Assembly (NCBI RefSeq): GCF_051401765.1
Contig: NW_027480450.1
Location: 4,960,001 to 5,024,000, forward strand
Length of the DNA stretch: 64,000 bases
Direction of reading: 5' to 3'
DNA from: Calliopsis andreniformis
Lineage: Eukaryota; Arthropoda; Insecta; Hymenoptera; Andrenidae
Position numbers and translations under genes: made by a program
Shown here: piece by piece, positions 36,940 through 51,600 of the stretch
How the letters are laid out: each line of letters starts with the position of its first letter
How positions within the stretch are numbered: position 1 is the stretch's first letter
Notes under the pieces: generated by a model
Seen by the model: only the letters and a program-made list of their open reading frames with translations
Databases searched by the model: none
Told to the model about the DNA's origin: nothing

Positions 36940-38683
36940 TCAATCCTCAATCTTCAATCCTCAATCCTCAATCATCAATCCTCAATCTTCAATCCTCGAT
37001 ACCCAATCCTCAATCTTCAATCCTCAATCCTCAATCCTCAATTCTCAATCGCCAAACCTCAATCCTCAGACCTCAAACATCAATACTCAACCCTCAGTCC
37101 TCGTCCACAATCCACAACACTCAATCCTCAATCCTCAATCTTCAATCATCAATATTCAATCTTCAATCCTCAATCCTCAACACTCAATCCTCAATCCTCA
37201 ATCCTCAATCCTGAATTTTCAATGCTCAGTACCCAATCCTCAATCTTCAATCTTCAATCCTCAATCCTCAATCCTCAATCCTCAATCGTCAGTCCTCAAA
37301 CATCAATCCCGAATCCTCAATCCTGAATCCTCAACCTTCAGCTCTGAGTCCTCAACAATCAGTAGTCAATCCTCAATCCTCAATAGAATATCCTCAATTC
37401 ACAGTTTTCAATACCCAATACTCAATCTGCAATCTTCAAATCTCTATCCACAAACATCAAATCTCATCACTCAACCCTCAACACTCAGTCCCCAATCCTC
37501 AATCTTCAATCCTCAATCCTCAATCCTCAATCCTCAACCCTCAGACCTCATCCTCAATCCTCAATCCACAATCCTCAATCCTCAATCCTCAACCTTCAAT
37601 CCTCAATACTCAATCTTCAACCCTCAATCCTCAGTACTCAAACCTCAATTCTGAATCCTCAATACTGAATCCTCAATCTTCAGACCTCTGTCCTCAACAA
37701 TCAGTTGTCAATCCTCAATCCTCAATAGAATATCCTCAATTCACAGTTTTCAATACTGAGTCACCACTCTTCAATCTTCAAATCTCAATCCACAAACACC
37801 AATTCTCATCACTCAACAGTCAACACTCAGTCCTCAATATTCAATCCTCAATCCTCAATCCTCAATCTTCAATACTCAATACTCAATCTTCAATCCTAAA
37901 CCCTCAAATCTCAATCCTCAATTCTCAATCCTCAATACCCAATCCTCAATCCTTAATCCCCAATCATCAATCCTCAATCTTCAGTGCTCGATACTCAATC
38001 TCCAATCCTGAATCCTCAATCCTCAATCCTCATTCTGCAAACCTCAATACCCAATCCTCAATCTTCGATCCTCAATCCTCAATCCTCAATTCTCAATCCT
38101 CAATCCTCAAACCTCAATCCTCAATCCTCAGTCAGCAATACTCAATCTTCAATACTGAATCCTCAATCCTCAATCCCCAGTCCTCAACTCTCAATCCTCA
38201 GTCCTCAAACCTCAATCCCGAGTCCTGAATCCTGAATCCTCAATCTTCAGACCTCAGTCCTCAAAAATCAATTGCCAATCCTCAATCCTCAATAGAATAT
38301 CCTCAATTCACAGTTTTCAATACTCAATACTCAATCTGCAATCTTCACTCCTCAATACTCAATCTTCAATCCTCAAACCTCAGTCCTCAAACCTCAATTC
38401 TGGATCCTCAATACTGAATCCTCAATCTTCAGCCCTGAGTCCTCAAGAATCAGTTGTCAATCCTCAATCCTCAATAGAATATCCTCAATTCACAGTTTTC
38501 AATACTCAATACTCAATCTGCAATCTTCAAATCCCTATCAACAAACATCTATTCTCATCACTCAACCCTCAACACTCAGTCTTCAATGTTCAATCCTCAA
38601 TCCTCAATTCTCAATCTTCAATCCTCGGTACTGAACCTTCAATCCTCAATCCTCAATCCTCAATCCTCAATCCTCAATACTCA
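36940..38683. repeat. Mosaic heptamer segment
   Basis: Single-pass segment assembled from pieces seen elsewhere: about 36,940-37,090 resembles 53,260-53,390; 37,220-37,640 resembles 43,110-43,550; and 37,980-38,240 resembles 21,280-21,540. It holds L1 cores at 37,400 and 37,742 and an L1 doublet at 38,309/38,491. No gene. Confidence 0.75.
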
Positions 38684-39866
38684 ATCCTCATTCCTCAATC
38701 TTCAATCCTCAATCCACAATCCTCAATCCTAAATCCTCAATCCTCAATCTTCAATCCTCAATACTCAATCTTCAATCCTCAATCCTCAATTCTCAATCCT
38801 CAATCCTCAATCCTCAATCGTCAATCTTCAATTCTGAAAACTCAATCTTCAATCCTCAATCCTCAATCCTCAATCCTCGACCCTCATTCTTCAATCCTCA
38901 GTACCCAATCCTCAATCTTCAATCCTCAATCCTCAATCCTCAATTCTCAATCCTCAATCCTCAATCCTCAATCCTCAATCTTCAATCCTCAATCCTCAAT
39001 CCTAAATCCTCAATCCTCAATCCTCAATCCTCAATACTCAATCTTCAATCCTCAACACTCAATCCTGAATCCTCAATCCTCAATCCTCAATCCTCAATCT
39101 TCAATCCTCAACCCTCAATCTTCAATCCTCAATACTCAATCCCTAATCCTCAACCCTCAATCCTCAGTCCACAAACCTCAATCCCGAGTCCTGAATCCTG
39201 AATCCTCAATCTTCAGACCTCAGTCCTCAAAAATCAATTGTCAATCCTCAATTCTCAATAGAATATCCTCAAATCACAGTTTTCAATACTCAACACTCAA
39301 TCTGCAATCTTCGAATCTCTATCCACAAACATCAATTCTCATCACTCAACCTTCAACACTCAGTCCTCAATGTTCAATCCTCAATCCTCAATCTTCAATC
39401 CTCAATCCCCAGTCCTCAGCCCTCAATCCTCAGTCCACAAACCTCAATCCCGAGTCCTGAATCCTGAATCCTCAATCTTCAGACCTCAGTCCTCAAAAAT
39501 CAATTGTCAATCCTCAATCCTCAAAAGAATATCCTCAATTCACAGTTTTCAATACTGAGTCCCCATTCATCAATCTTCAAATCTCAAACCACAAACACCA
39601 ATTCTGATCACTCAACCATCAACACTCAGTCCGCAATCTTCAATCCTGAATCCTCAATCCTCAATCTTCAATACTCAATACTCAATCTTCAATCCTCAAC
39701 CCTCAATTCTCAATCCTCAATACTCAATCCTCAATACCCAATCTTCAATCCTTAATCCCCAATCCTCAATCCTCAATCTTCAATCCTCAATACTCAATCT
39801 TCAATCCTCAGTCCTCAACCCTCAATCCTCATTCTGCAATCCTCAATACCCAATCCTCAATCTTCA
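38684..39866. repeat. 1,183-bp unit, copy E1
   Basis: First of three tandem copies. The start is marked by TCATTCC at 38,688, which recurs at 39,871. Unlike most larger units here, 1,183 is exactly 169 heptamers. Each copy contains two L1 modules (here cores near 39,275 and 39,541), the first with an AATCACAG core and the second preceded by CAAAAGAATA. Confidence 0.87.
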
Positions 39867-41049
39867 ATCCTCATTCCTCAATCTTCAATCCTCAATCCAC
39901 AATCCTCAATCCTAAATCCTCAATCCTCAATCTTCAATCCTCAATACTCAATCTTCAATCCTCAATCCTCAATTCTCAATCCTCAATCCTCAATCCTCAA
40001 TCGTCAATCTTCAATTCTGAAAACTCAATCTTCAATCCTCAATCCTCAATCCTCAATCCTCGACCCTCATTCTTCAATCCTCAGTACCCAATCCTCAATC
40101 TTCAATCCTCAATCCTCAATCCTCAATTCTCAATCCTCAATCCTCAATCCTCAATCCTCAATCTTCAATCCTCAATCCTCAATCCTAAATCCTCAATCCT
40201 CAATCCTCAATCCTCAATACTCAATCTTCAATCCTCAACACTCAATCCTGAATCCTCAATCCTCAATCCTCAATCCTCAATCTTCAATCCTCAACCCTCA
40301 ATCTTCAATCCTCAATACTCAATCCCTAATCCTCAACCCTCAATCCTCAGTCCACAAACCTCAATCCCGAGTCCTGAATCCTGAATCCTCAATCTTCAGA
40401 CCTCAGTCCTCAAAAATCAATTGTCAATCCTCAATTCTCAATAGAATATCCTCAAATCACAGTTTTCAATACTCAACACTCAATCTGCAATCTTCGAATC
40501 TCTATCCACAAACATCAATTCTCATCACTCAACCTTCAACACTCAGTCCTCAATGTTCAATCCTCAATCCTCAATCTTCAATCCTCAATCCCCAGTCCTC
40601 AGCCCTCAATCCTCAGTCCACAAACCTCAATCCCGAGTCCTGAATCCTGAATCCTCAATCTTCAGACCTCAGTCCTCAAAAATCAATTGTCAATCCTCAA
40701 TCCTCAAAAGAATATCCTCAATTCACAGTTTTCAATACTGAGTCCCCATTCATCAATCTTCAAATCTCAAACCACAAACACCAATTCTGATCACTCAACC
40801 ATCAACACTCAGTCCGCAATCTTCAATCCTGAATCCTCAATCCTCAATCTTCAATACTCAATACTCAATCTTCAATCCTCAACCCTCAATTCTCAATCCT
40901 CAATACTCAATCCTCAATACCCAATCTTCAATCCTTAATCCCCAATCCTCAATCCTCAATCTTCAATCCTCAATACTCAATCTTCAATCCTCAGTCCTCA
41001 ACCCTCAATCCTCATTCTGCAATCCTCAATACCCAATCCTCAATCTTCA
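39867..41049. repeat. 1,183-bp unit, copy E2
   Basis: Second copy, offset +1,183 from E1, with L1 cores near 40,458 and 40,724. It appears identical or nearly so to E1 over its length, including the rare TCTGAAAACTC variant near 40,016. Confidence 0.87.
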
Positions 41050-42204
41050 ATCCTCATTCCTCAATCCTCAATTCTCAATCCTCAATCCTCAATCCTAAAT
41101 CCTCAATCCTCAATCTTCAATCCTCAATACTCAATCTTCAATCCTCAATCCTCAATTCTCAATCGTCAATCTTCAATTCTGAATACTCAATCTTCAATCC
41201 TCAATCCTCAATCCTCGACCCTCATTCTTCAATCCTCAGTACCCAATCCTCAATCTTCAATCCTCAATCCTCAATCCTCAATTCTCAATCCTCAATCCTC
41301 AATCCTCAATCCTCAATCTTCAATCCTCAATCCTCAGTCCTAAATCCTCAATCCTCAATCTTCAATCCTCAATACTCAATCTTCAATCCTCAACACTCAA
41401 TTCTGAATCCTCAATCCTCAATCCTCAATCCTCAATCTTCAATCCTCAACCCTCAATCTTCAATCCTCAATACTCAATCCCCAATCCTCAACCCTCAATC
41501 CTCAGTCCACAAACCTCAATCCCGAGTCCTGAATCCTGAATCCTCAATCTTCAGACCTCAGTCCTCAAAAATCAATTGTCAATCCTCAATCCTCAATAGA
41601 ATATCCTCAAATCACAGTTTTCAATACTCAACACTCAATCTGCAATCTTCGAATCTCTATCCACAAACATCAATTCTCATCACTCAACCTTCAACACTCA
41701 GTCCTCAATGTTCAATCCTCAATCCTCAATCTTCAATCCTCAATCCCCAGTCCTCAACCCTCAATCCTCAGTCCACAAACCTCAATCCCGAGTCCTGAAT
41801 CCTGAATCATCAATCTTCAGACCTCAGTCCTCAAAAATCAATTGTCAATCCTCAATCCTCAAAAGAATATCCTCAATTCACAGTTTTCAATACTGAGTCC
41901 CCATTCTTCAATCTTCAAATCTCAAACCACAAACACCAATTCTGATCACTCAACCATCAACACTCTGTCCGCAATCTTCAATCCTGAATCCTCAATCCTC
42001 AATCTTCAATACTCAATACTCAATCTTCAATCCTCAACCCTCAATTTTCAATCCTTAATACTCAATCCTCAATACCCAATCCTCAATCCTTAATCCCCAA
42101 TCCTCAATCCTCAATCTTCAATCCTCAATACTCAATCTTCAATCCTCAGTCCTCAACCCTCAATCCTCATTCTGCAATCCTCAATACCCAATCCTCAATC
42201 TTCA
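41050..42204. repeat. 1,155-bp unit, copy E3 (shortened)
   Basis: Third copy at +1,155 from E2, with L1 cores near 41,613 and 41,879. It is 28 bp shorter (exactly four heptamers) and has several substitutions, for example CTGAATACTC for CTGAAAACTC and CTCTGTCCGC for CTCAGTCCGC. It is therefore older than the E1/E2 split or has changed faster. After about 42,200 it passes into an L2-containing segment. Confidence 0.83.
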
Positions 42205-45200
42205 ATCCTCAATCCTCAATCCTCAATTCTCAATCCTCAATCCTCAATATTCAATCTTGAATCCTCAATAATCAATCTCCAATCCTAGATCCTCAATCCC
42301 CAATCCTCAATCCTTAATTCTCAATCCTCAATCCTCAAGCCTCAGTCCTCAATCCTCAATCCTCAATCCTCAATACTCAATCCTCAGTCATCAATCCTCA
42401 ATCTTCAATACTCAATCGTCAATCCTCAGTCCTCAATCCTCAATCCTCACTCCTCGTTCCTCAAGCCTCAAACCTCAACCCTCAGTCCTCATCCTCAGTT
42501 CTGAATTCTCAATCCTCAATACTCAATCCTCAATCTTGAATCCTCAATAATCAATATCCACTCATAGATCCTCAATCCCCAATCCTCAATCCTTAATCCT
42601 CAATCTTCAATCCCCAATCCCCAGACCTCAATCTTCAATCCTCAATGCTCAATCCTCAATCCTCAAGCCTCAGTCCTCAATCCTCAATCCTCAATCCTCA
42701 AACCTCAATCCTCAACCGTCAGTCCGAGTCCTCAATCCTCAACCCTCAATACTCAATCCTCAATCTTCAATCATCAATACTCAATCTTCAATCCTCAATC
42801 CCCAATCCTCAATCTTCAATCATCAATATTCAATCTTCAATTCTCAATGCTCAATCCTCAATCCTCAATCCTCTATCCTCAATGTTCAATCCTCAATCCT
42901 GAATCCTGAATCTTCAATCCTCAATCCTCAACCCCCAGTACTCATCCTCAATTCTCAATTCTCAATTCTCAATAATCAATCTCCAATCCTAGGTCCTCAA
43001 TCCCCAATCCTCAATCCTTAATCCTCAATACTCAATCTCCAATCCTAGGTCCTCAATCTTCAATCCTCAATCCTCAACCCTCAATCCCCAATCCTCAATC
43101 CTCAATCCTCAATTTTCAATGCTCAGTACCCAATCCTCTATCTCCAATCTTCAATCCTCAATCCTCAGTCCTCAATCCTCAATCCTCAGTCCTCAAACAT
43201 CAATCCCGAATCCTCAATCCTGAATCCTCAATCTTCAGCTCTGAGTCCTCAACAATCAGTAGTCAATCCTCAATCCTCAATATAATATCCTCAATTCACA
43301 GTTTTCAATACTCAATACTCAATCTGCCATCTTCAAATCTCTATCCACAAACATCAAATCTCATCACTCAACTCTCAACACTCAGTCCCCAATCCTCAAT
43401 CTTCAATCCTCAATCCTCAATCCTCAATCCTCAACCCTCGGCCCTCATCCTCAATCCTCAATCCACAATCCTCAATCCTCAATCCTCAACCTTCAATCCT
43501 CAATACTCAATCTTCAACCCTCAATCCTCAGTACTCAAACCTCAATTCTGAATCCCCAAACATCAATCCTCAGCCCCCAGTACTCATCCTCAATTCTCAA
43601 TTCTCAATTCTCAATCCTCAATACTCAATCCTCAATCCTCAATAATCAATCTCCAATCCTAGATCCTCAATCCCCAATACTCAATCCTTAATCCTCAATT
43701 TTCAATCCTCAATCCCCAGTCCTCAACCCTCAATCCTCAGTCCTCAAACCTCAATCACGAGTCCTCAATCCTGAATCCTCAATCTTCAGACCCCAGTCCT
43801 CAAAAATCAATTGTCAGTCCTCAATCCTCAATAGAATATCCTCAATTCACAGTTTTCAATACTCAATACTCAATCTGCAATCTTCAATCCTCAATACTCA
43901 TACTTCAATCCTCAAACATCAGTCCTCAGACCTCAATTCTGAATCCTCAATACTGAATCCTCTATCTTCAGCCCTCCGTCCTCAACAATCAGTTGTCAAT
44001 CCTCAATCCTCAATAGAATATCCTCAATTCACAGTTTTCAATACTCTATACTCAATCTGCATTCTTCAAATCTCTATACACAAACATCAATTCTCATCAC
44101 TCAACCCTCAACACTCAGTCCTCAATGTTCAATCCTCAATCCTCAATTCTCAATCTTCAATTCTCAATACTGTATTTTCAATCCTCAATCCTCAATCCGC
44201 AATCCTCAATCCTCAATCCTCAATCTTCAATCCCCAATCCCCAATCCTCAGTCTTCAATCCTCAATCCTCAATCCTCAATCCTCAATCCTCAATCCTCAA
44301 TCCTCAATCTTCAGTCTTCAATACTCAATCTTCAATCCTCAATCCTCCATCCTCAATCCTCAATCCTCAATCCTCAATCTTCAATCCTCAATGCTCAATC
44401 TCCAATCCTGGATCCTCAATCCCCAATCCTCAATCCTTAATCCTCAACCCCCAGTCCTCAAGCCACAGTCCTCAATCCTCAACCCTCAATCCTCAATCCT
44501 CAATCCTCAATCCTCTGTCATCAATCCTCAATCTTCAATACTCAATCGTCAATCCACAGTCCTCAATCCTCAATCCTGAATCCTCGTTCCTCAAACCTCA
44601 ATCCTCAAACCTCAGTCCTCATCCTCAGTTCTCAATTCTCAATCCTCAATCTTGAATCCTCAATAGTCAATCTCCAATCCTAGATCCTCAATCCCCAATC
44701 CTCAATCCTTAATCCTCAATCATCAATCCTCAATCCCCAGTCCTCAACCTTCAATCCTCGATGCTCAATCCTCAATCCTCAAGCCTCAGTCCTCAATCCT
44801 CAAGCGTCAATCCTGAATCCTCAACCCTCAACGCTCAATCCTCAGTCCTCAAACCTCAATCCCGTATACTCAATCCTGAATCCTCAGTCTTCAGCCCTCA
44901 GTCCACAACAATCAACTGTCAATCCTCAATCCTCAATAGAATATCCTCAATTCACAGTTTTCAATACTCAATCCCCATTCTTCAACCTTCATATCTCAAT
45001 CCACAAACATCAATTCTCCACACTCAACCCTCAACACTCAGTCCTCAATCTTCAATCCTCAATCCTCAATCCTCAATCTTCAATACTCAATACTCAATCT
45101 TCAATCATCAACCCTCAATTCTCAATCCTCAATACTCAATCCTGAATACCCAATCCTCAATCCATGATCCCCAATCCTCAATCCTCAATCTTCAGTGCTC

Positions 45201-46245
45201 AATACTCAATCTCCAATCCTCAATCCTCAATCCTCAACCCTCATTCTGCAAACCTCAACACCCAATCCTCAATCTTCAATCCTCAATCCTCAATCCTCAA
45301 TTCTCAATTCTCAGTCCTCAAACCTCAATCCTCAATCCTCAATCCTCAATCCTCAATCTTCAATCCTCAATACTGAAACTTCAATCCTCAATCCTCAATC
45401 CTCGATCCTCAATCCTCAATACTCAATCTTCAATCCTCAGTCCCCAATCCTTAATATTCAATCCTCAATCCTCAATCCTCAATCCTCAATCTTCAATCCT
45501 CAATACTCAAACTTCAATCCTCAGTCCTCAATCCTCAATCCTCAATCCTCAACCTTCAATCATCAATATTCAATCTTCAATCCTCAATACTCAATCTTCA
45601 ATCCTCAATCCTCAGTCCTCAAACCTCAATTATGAATTCTCAATACTGAATCCTCAATCTTCAGACCTCAGTCCTCAACAATCAGTTGTCAATCCTCAAT
45701 CCGCAATAGAATATCCTGAATTCACAGTTTTCAATGCTCAATACTCAATCTGCAATCTTCAAATCTCTATCCACGAACATCTACTCTCATCACTCAACCC
45801 TCAACACTCAGTCCTCAATGTTCAATCGTCAATCCTCAATTCTCAATCTTCAGTCCTCAGTACTGAATCTTCAATCCTCAATCCTCAATCCTCAATCCTC
45901 AATCCTCAATACTCAATCCTCAATCCTCAATCCTCAATCCTCAATCCTCAATCCTCAATCCTCAATCCTCAATCCTCAATATTCAATCCTCAATACTCAA
46001 TCTTCAATCCTCAATCCTCAATTCTCAATCCCCAACCCTCAATTCTCAATCCTCAATACTGAATCCTCAATACCCAGTCCTCAATCCTTAATCCCCAATC
46101 CTCAATCCTCAATCTTCAATCCTCAATACTCAACCTTCAATCCTCAATCCTCAATCCTCAATCCTCATTCTGCAATCCTAGATCCTCAATCCCCAATCCT
46201 CAATCCTGAATCCACAATCTTCAGACCTCAGTCCTCAAAAATCAA
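42205..46245. repeat. Mosaic heptamer segment
   Basis: Built from pieces of other subfamilies: 42,240-42,620 is like the 300-bp unit at 36,340; 42,630-42,900 is like 15,590-15,830 and 22,448-22,690; 43,110-43,550 is like 37,220-37,640; 43,560-43,800 is like 50,940-51,180; 44,760-45,020 is like 52,900-53,160; 45,720-45,990 is like 18,665-18,935. An L1 doublet lies at 43,848/44,030. The 433-residue open frame at 44,761-46,062 is heptapeptide repeat only. Confidence 0.75.
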
Positions 46246-46875
46246 TTGTCAATCCTCAATCCTCAATAGAATATCCTCAATTTACAGTTTTCAATACTCA
46301 ATACTCAATCTGCAATCTTCAATCCTCAATACTCAATCTTCAATCCTCAAACCTCAGTCCTCAAACCTCAATTCTGAATCCTCAATGCTGAATCCTCAAT
46401 CTTCAGCCCTGAGTCCTCAACAATCGGTTGGCAATCCTCAATCCTCAATAGAATATCCTCAATTCACAGTTTTCAATACTCAATACTCAATCTGCAATCT
46501 TCAAATCTCTATCAACAAACATCAATTCACATCACTCAACCCTCAACACTCAGTCCTCAATGTTCAATCCTCAATCCTCAATTCTCAATCTTCATTTCTC
46601 AATACTGTATTTTCAATCCTCAATCCTCAGTCCGCAATCCTCAATCCTCAATTCTCAATATTCAATCCCCAATCCCCAACCCTCAGTCTTCAATCCTGAA
46701 TCCTCAATCCTCAATCCTCAATCCTCAATCCTCAATCCTCAATCTTCACTCCTCAATACTCAATCTTCAATCCCCAATCCTCCATCCTCAATCCTCAATC
46801 CTCAATCCTCAGTCTTCAATCCTCAATGCTCAATCTCCAATCCTAGATCCTCAATCCCAAATCCTCAATCCTTAA
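46246..46875. repeat. 1,161-bp-spaced duplication, copy F1
   Basis: About 630 bp that recurs at +1,161 (landmarks 46,560/47,721 and 46,326/47,487). It contains an L1 doublet (46,284/46,465), an unusual TCGGTTGGCAATC variant, and a unit series with ATTTCTCAATACTG. Differences from F2 include TTTACAG for TTCACAG in the first L1. Confidence 0.82.
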
Positions 46876-47406
46876 TCCTCAACCCTCAGTCCTCAAGCCT
46901 CAGTCCTGAATCCTCAATCCTCAATCCTCAATCCTCAATCCTGTGTCATCAATCCTCAATCTTCAATACTCAATCGTCAATCCTCAATCCTCAGTCCTCA
47001 AACATCAATCCCGAATCCTCAATCCTGAATCCTCAATCTTCAGCTCTGAGTCCTCAACAATCAGTAGTCAATCCTGAATCCTCAATAGAATATCCTCAAT
47101 TCACAGTTTTCAATACCCAATACTCAATCTGCAATCTTCAAATCGCTATCCACAAACATTAAATCTCATCACTCAACCCTCAACACTCAGTCCCCAATCC
47201 TCAATCTTCAATCCTCAATCCTCAATCCTCAATCCTCAACCCTCAGACCTCATCCTCAATCCTCAATCCACAATCCTCAATCCTCAATCCTCAACCTTCA
47301 ATCCTCAATACTCAATCTTCAACCCTCAATCCTCAGTACTCAAACCTCAATTCTGAACCCTCAATACTGAATCCTCAATCTTCAGACCTCAGTCCTCAAC
47401 AATCAG
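46876..47406. repeat. Array segment between F1 and F2
   Basis: Heptamer array with one L1 (core about 47,102) and a stretch like 37,290-37,640. It separates the two F copies, so the F duplication is really a 1,161-bp block of which only the first 630 bp is seen twice. No gene. Confidence 0.75.
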
Positions 47407-48036
47407 TTGTCAATCCTCAATCCTCAATAGAATATCCTCAATTCACAGTTTTCAGTACTCAATACTCAATCTGCAACCTTCACTCCTCAATACTCAATCT
47501 TCAATCCTCAAACCTCAGTCCTCAAACCTCAATTCTGAATCCTCAATGCTGAATCCTCAATCTTCAGCCCTGAGTCCTCAACAATCGGTAGGCAATCCTC
47601 AATCCTCAATAGAATATCCTCAATTCACAGTTTTCAATACTCAATACTCAATCTGCAATCTTCAAATCTCTATCCACAAACATCAATTCACATCACTCAA
47701 CCCTCAACACTCAGTCCTCAATGTTCAATCCTCAATCCTCAATTCTCAATCTTCATTTCTCAATACTGTATTTTCAATCCTCAATCCTCATTCCGCAATC
47801 CTCAATCCTCAATTCTCAATATTCAATCCCCAATCCCCAACCCTCAGTCTTCAATCCTGAATCCTCAATCCTCAATCCTCAATCCTCAATCGTCAATCCT
47901 CAATCTTCACTCCTCAATACTCAATCTTCAATCCTCAATCCTCCATCCTCAATCCTCAATCCTCAATCCTCAGTCTTCAATCCTCAATGCTCAATCTCCA
48001 ATCCTAGATCCTCAATCCCAAATCCTCAATCCTCAG
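47407..48036. repeat. 1,161-bp-spaced duplication, copy F2
   Basis: Second copy of F1, with the L1 doublet at 47,444/47,626. The match ends near 48,036, where F1 continues with CCTTAATCC and F2 with CCTCAGTCC. 1,161 is 165 heptamers plus 6 bp. Confidence 0.82.
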
Positions 48037-48621
48037 TCCTCAGACCTCAAACCTCAATCCTCAACCCCCAGAACGCATCCTCAATCCTCAGTCCTCAATC
48101 CTCAATCCTCAACCTTCAATCCTCAATACTCAATCTTCAATCCTCAATCCTAAGTCCTCAAACCTCAATTCTGAATCCTCAATACTCAATCTACAACCCT
48201 CAATCCTCTGTCCTCAATACTCAACCATCAATCCTCAATTCTCAATACTTAATAGAATATCCTGAATTCCCAGGGTTCAATACTCAAACCTGAATCCTCA
48301 ACCCTCTGCCCTCATCCTCCATCCTCAATCCTCAATCCTCAATCCTCAATCTTCAATCCTCAATACTCAATCCTCATTCTTCAATCCTCAATACCCAATC
48401 TTCAACCTTCAGTCCTCAATCATCAATCCTCAATCTTCAATCGTCTATACTCAATCTTCAATCCTCAATCCTCAGTCCTCAAACATCAATTCTGAATCCT
48501 CAATCCTGAATCCTCAATCTTCGGCCCACAGTCCTCAACAATCTGTTGTCAATCCTCAGTCCTCATTAGAATATCCTAAATTCACAGTTTTCAATACTCA
48601 ATACTCAATCTGCAAACTTCG
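48037..48621. repeat. Array segment with an L1b module
   Basis: About 48,037-48,300 resembles the right end of the B and C units (29,970-30,240), including the L1b module at about 48,252 with TTCCCAG. It is followed by a stretch with one diverged L1 (core about 48,583) up to the left edge of the G units. No gene. Confidence 0.75.
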
Positions 48622-51600
48622 AACCTCTATCCACAAACATCAATTCTCATCACTAAACACTCAACACTCAGTCCCCAATCCTCAGTCTTCAATCCTCAAT
48701 CCTCAATCCTCAATCCTCAATCCTCAATCCTCAATCCTCAATACTCAATCCTCAATCTTCAATCCTCAATACTCAATCATCAATCCTCAATCCTCAAGCC
48801 TCAATCCTCAATCCTCAACCCTCAATCTTGAATCGTCAATAATCAATCTCCAATCCTAGATCCTCAATCCGCTATCCTCAATATTCAATACTCAACACTC
48901 AATCTTCAACACTCAACCCTCAATTCTCAATCCTCAATACTCAATCCTCAATCCCCAATACTCAATCCTTAATCCCCAATCCTCGATCTTCAATCTTCAA
49001 TCCTCAATACTCAATCTTCAATCCTCAATCCTCAATCCTCAATCCTCAATCCTCAATACTCAATCCTCAATCTTCAATCCTCAATACTCAATCATCAATC
49101 TTGAATCCTCAAGCCTCAATCCTCAATCCTCAACCCTCAATCTTGAATCGTCAATAATCAATCTCCAATCCTAGATCCTCAATCCGCTATCCTCAATCCT
49201 TAATCCTCAATCCTCAGTCCTCAAGCCTCAGTCCTCAATCCTCAATTCTCAATCCTCAAGCCTCAATCCTCAATCCTCTGTCATCAATCCTCAATCATCA
49301 ATACTCAATCGTCAACCCACAGTCCTCAATCCTCAATCCACAACCCTCGTTCGTCAAACCTCAATCCTCAAACCTCAGTCCTCATCCTCAGTTCTCAATT
49401 CTCAATCCTCAATCCTCAATCCTCAATCTTGAATCGTCAATAATCAATCTTCAATCCTCAACCCTCAATTCTCAATCCTCAATACTCAATCCTCAATACC
49501 CAATCCTCAGTCCTTAATCCCCAATCCTCAATCCTCAATCTTCAATGCTCAATACTCAATCTCCAATCCTCAATCCTCAATCCTCGATCCTCAATCCTCA
49601 ATTCTCAATCCTCAATCCTCAAACCTCAATCCTGAATCCTCATTCCTCAAACCTCAATCCTCAATCCTCAGTACTCATCCTCAATCCCGAGTCCTCAATC
49701 CTGAATCCTCAATCCTCAGACCCCAGTCCACAAAAATCAATTGTCAATCCTCAATCCTCAAAAGAATATCCTCATTTCACAGTTTTCAATACTCAGTCCC
49801 CATTCTTCAATCTTCAAATCTCAATCCACAAACATCAATTCTCATCACTCAACCCTCAACACTCGGTCCTCAATCTTCAATCCTCAATCCTCAATCCTCA
49901 ATATTCAATACTCAACACTCAATCTTCAACACTCAACCCTCAATTCTCAATCCTCAATACTCAATCCTCAATCCCCAATACTCAATCCTTAATCCCCAAT
50001 CCTCGATCTTCAATCTTCAATCCTCAATACTCAATCTTCAATCCTCAATCCTCAATCCTCAATCCTCAATTCTCAATCCTCAATCCTCAAACCTCAATCC
50101 TCAATCCTCAGTCATCAATACTCAATCTTCAGTACTGAATCCTCAATCCTCAATCCTCAATCCTCAATCCTCAATCCTCAATCCTGAATCCTCATTCCTC
50201 AAACCTCAATCCACAACCCCCAGTACTCATCCTCAATTCTCAATTCTCAATCCTCAATACTCAATCCTCAATACTCAATAATCAATCTCCAATCCTAGAT
50301 CCTCAATCCCCAATCCTCAATCCTTAATCCTCAATCTTCAATCCTCAATCCCCAGTCCTCAACCCTCAATCCTCAGTCCTCAAACCTCAATCCCGAGTCC
50401 TCAATCCTGAATCCTCAATCTTCAGACCTCAGTCCTCAAAAATCGATTGTCAATCCTCAATCCTCAATAGAATATCCTCAATTCACAGTTTTCAATACTG
50501 AGTCCCCATTCGTCAATCTTCAAATCTCAATCCACAAACACCAATTCTCATCACTCAACCATCAACACTCAGTCCTCAATCTTCAATCCTCAATCCTCAA
50601 TCCTCAGTCTTCAATAATCAATACTCAATCTTCAATCCTCAACACTCAATTCTCAATCCTCAATACTCAATCCTCAATACCCAATCCTCAATCCTTAATC
50701 CCCAATCCTCAATCCTCAATCTTCAATCCTCAATACTCAACCTTCAATCCTCAATCCTCAATCCTCAATCCTCATTCTGCAATCCTCAATACCCAATCCT
50801 CAATCTTCAATCCTCAATCCTCAAAACTCAATTCTCAATCCTCAATCCTCAAACCTCAATCCTCAATCCTCAGTCATCAGTACTCAATCTTCAATACTGA
50901 ATCCTCAATCCTCAATCCTCAATCCCAAACCCTCAATCCTCAATCCTGAATCCTCATTCCTCAAACATCAATCCTCAGCCCCCAGTACTCATCCTCAATT
51001 CTCAATTCTCAATTCTCAATCCTCAATACTCAATCCTCAATCCTCAATAATCAGTTTCTAATCCTAGATCCTCAATCCCCAATCCTCAATCCTTAATCCT
51101 CAATTTTCAATCCTCAATCCCCAGTCCTCAACCCTCAATCCCGAGTCCTCAATCCTGAATCCTCAATCTTCAGACCTCAGTCCTCAAAAATCAATTGTCA
51201 ATCCTCAATCCTCAATAGAATATCCTCAATTCACAGTTTTCAATACTCAATTCTCAATCTGCAATCTTCAATCCTCAATACTCAACCTTTAATCCTCAAA
51301 CCTCAGTCCTCAAACCTCAATTCTGAATACTCAATGCTGAATCCTCTATCTTCAGCCCTCCGTCCTCAACAATCAGTTGTCAAATCTCAATCCTCAATAG
51401 AATATCCTCAATTCACAGTTTTCAATACTCAATACTCTCTGCAATCTTCAAATCTCTATCCACAAACATCATTTCTCATCACTCAAGCCTCAACACTCAG
51501 TCCTCAATGTTCAATCCTCAATCCTCAATTCTCAGTCTTCAATTCTCAATATTGTATTTTCAATCCTCAATCCTCAATCCGCAATCCTCAATCCTCAATC

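Noticed and set aside
44761..46062. 433-residue open frame as a structural or pentapeptide-type repeat protein
   Set aside because: The repeat is seven residues, as the DNA unit dictates, and lacks the five-residue A(N/D)LXX pattern. It begins at a one-base ATG variant inside the array.
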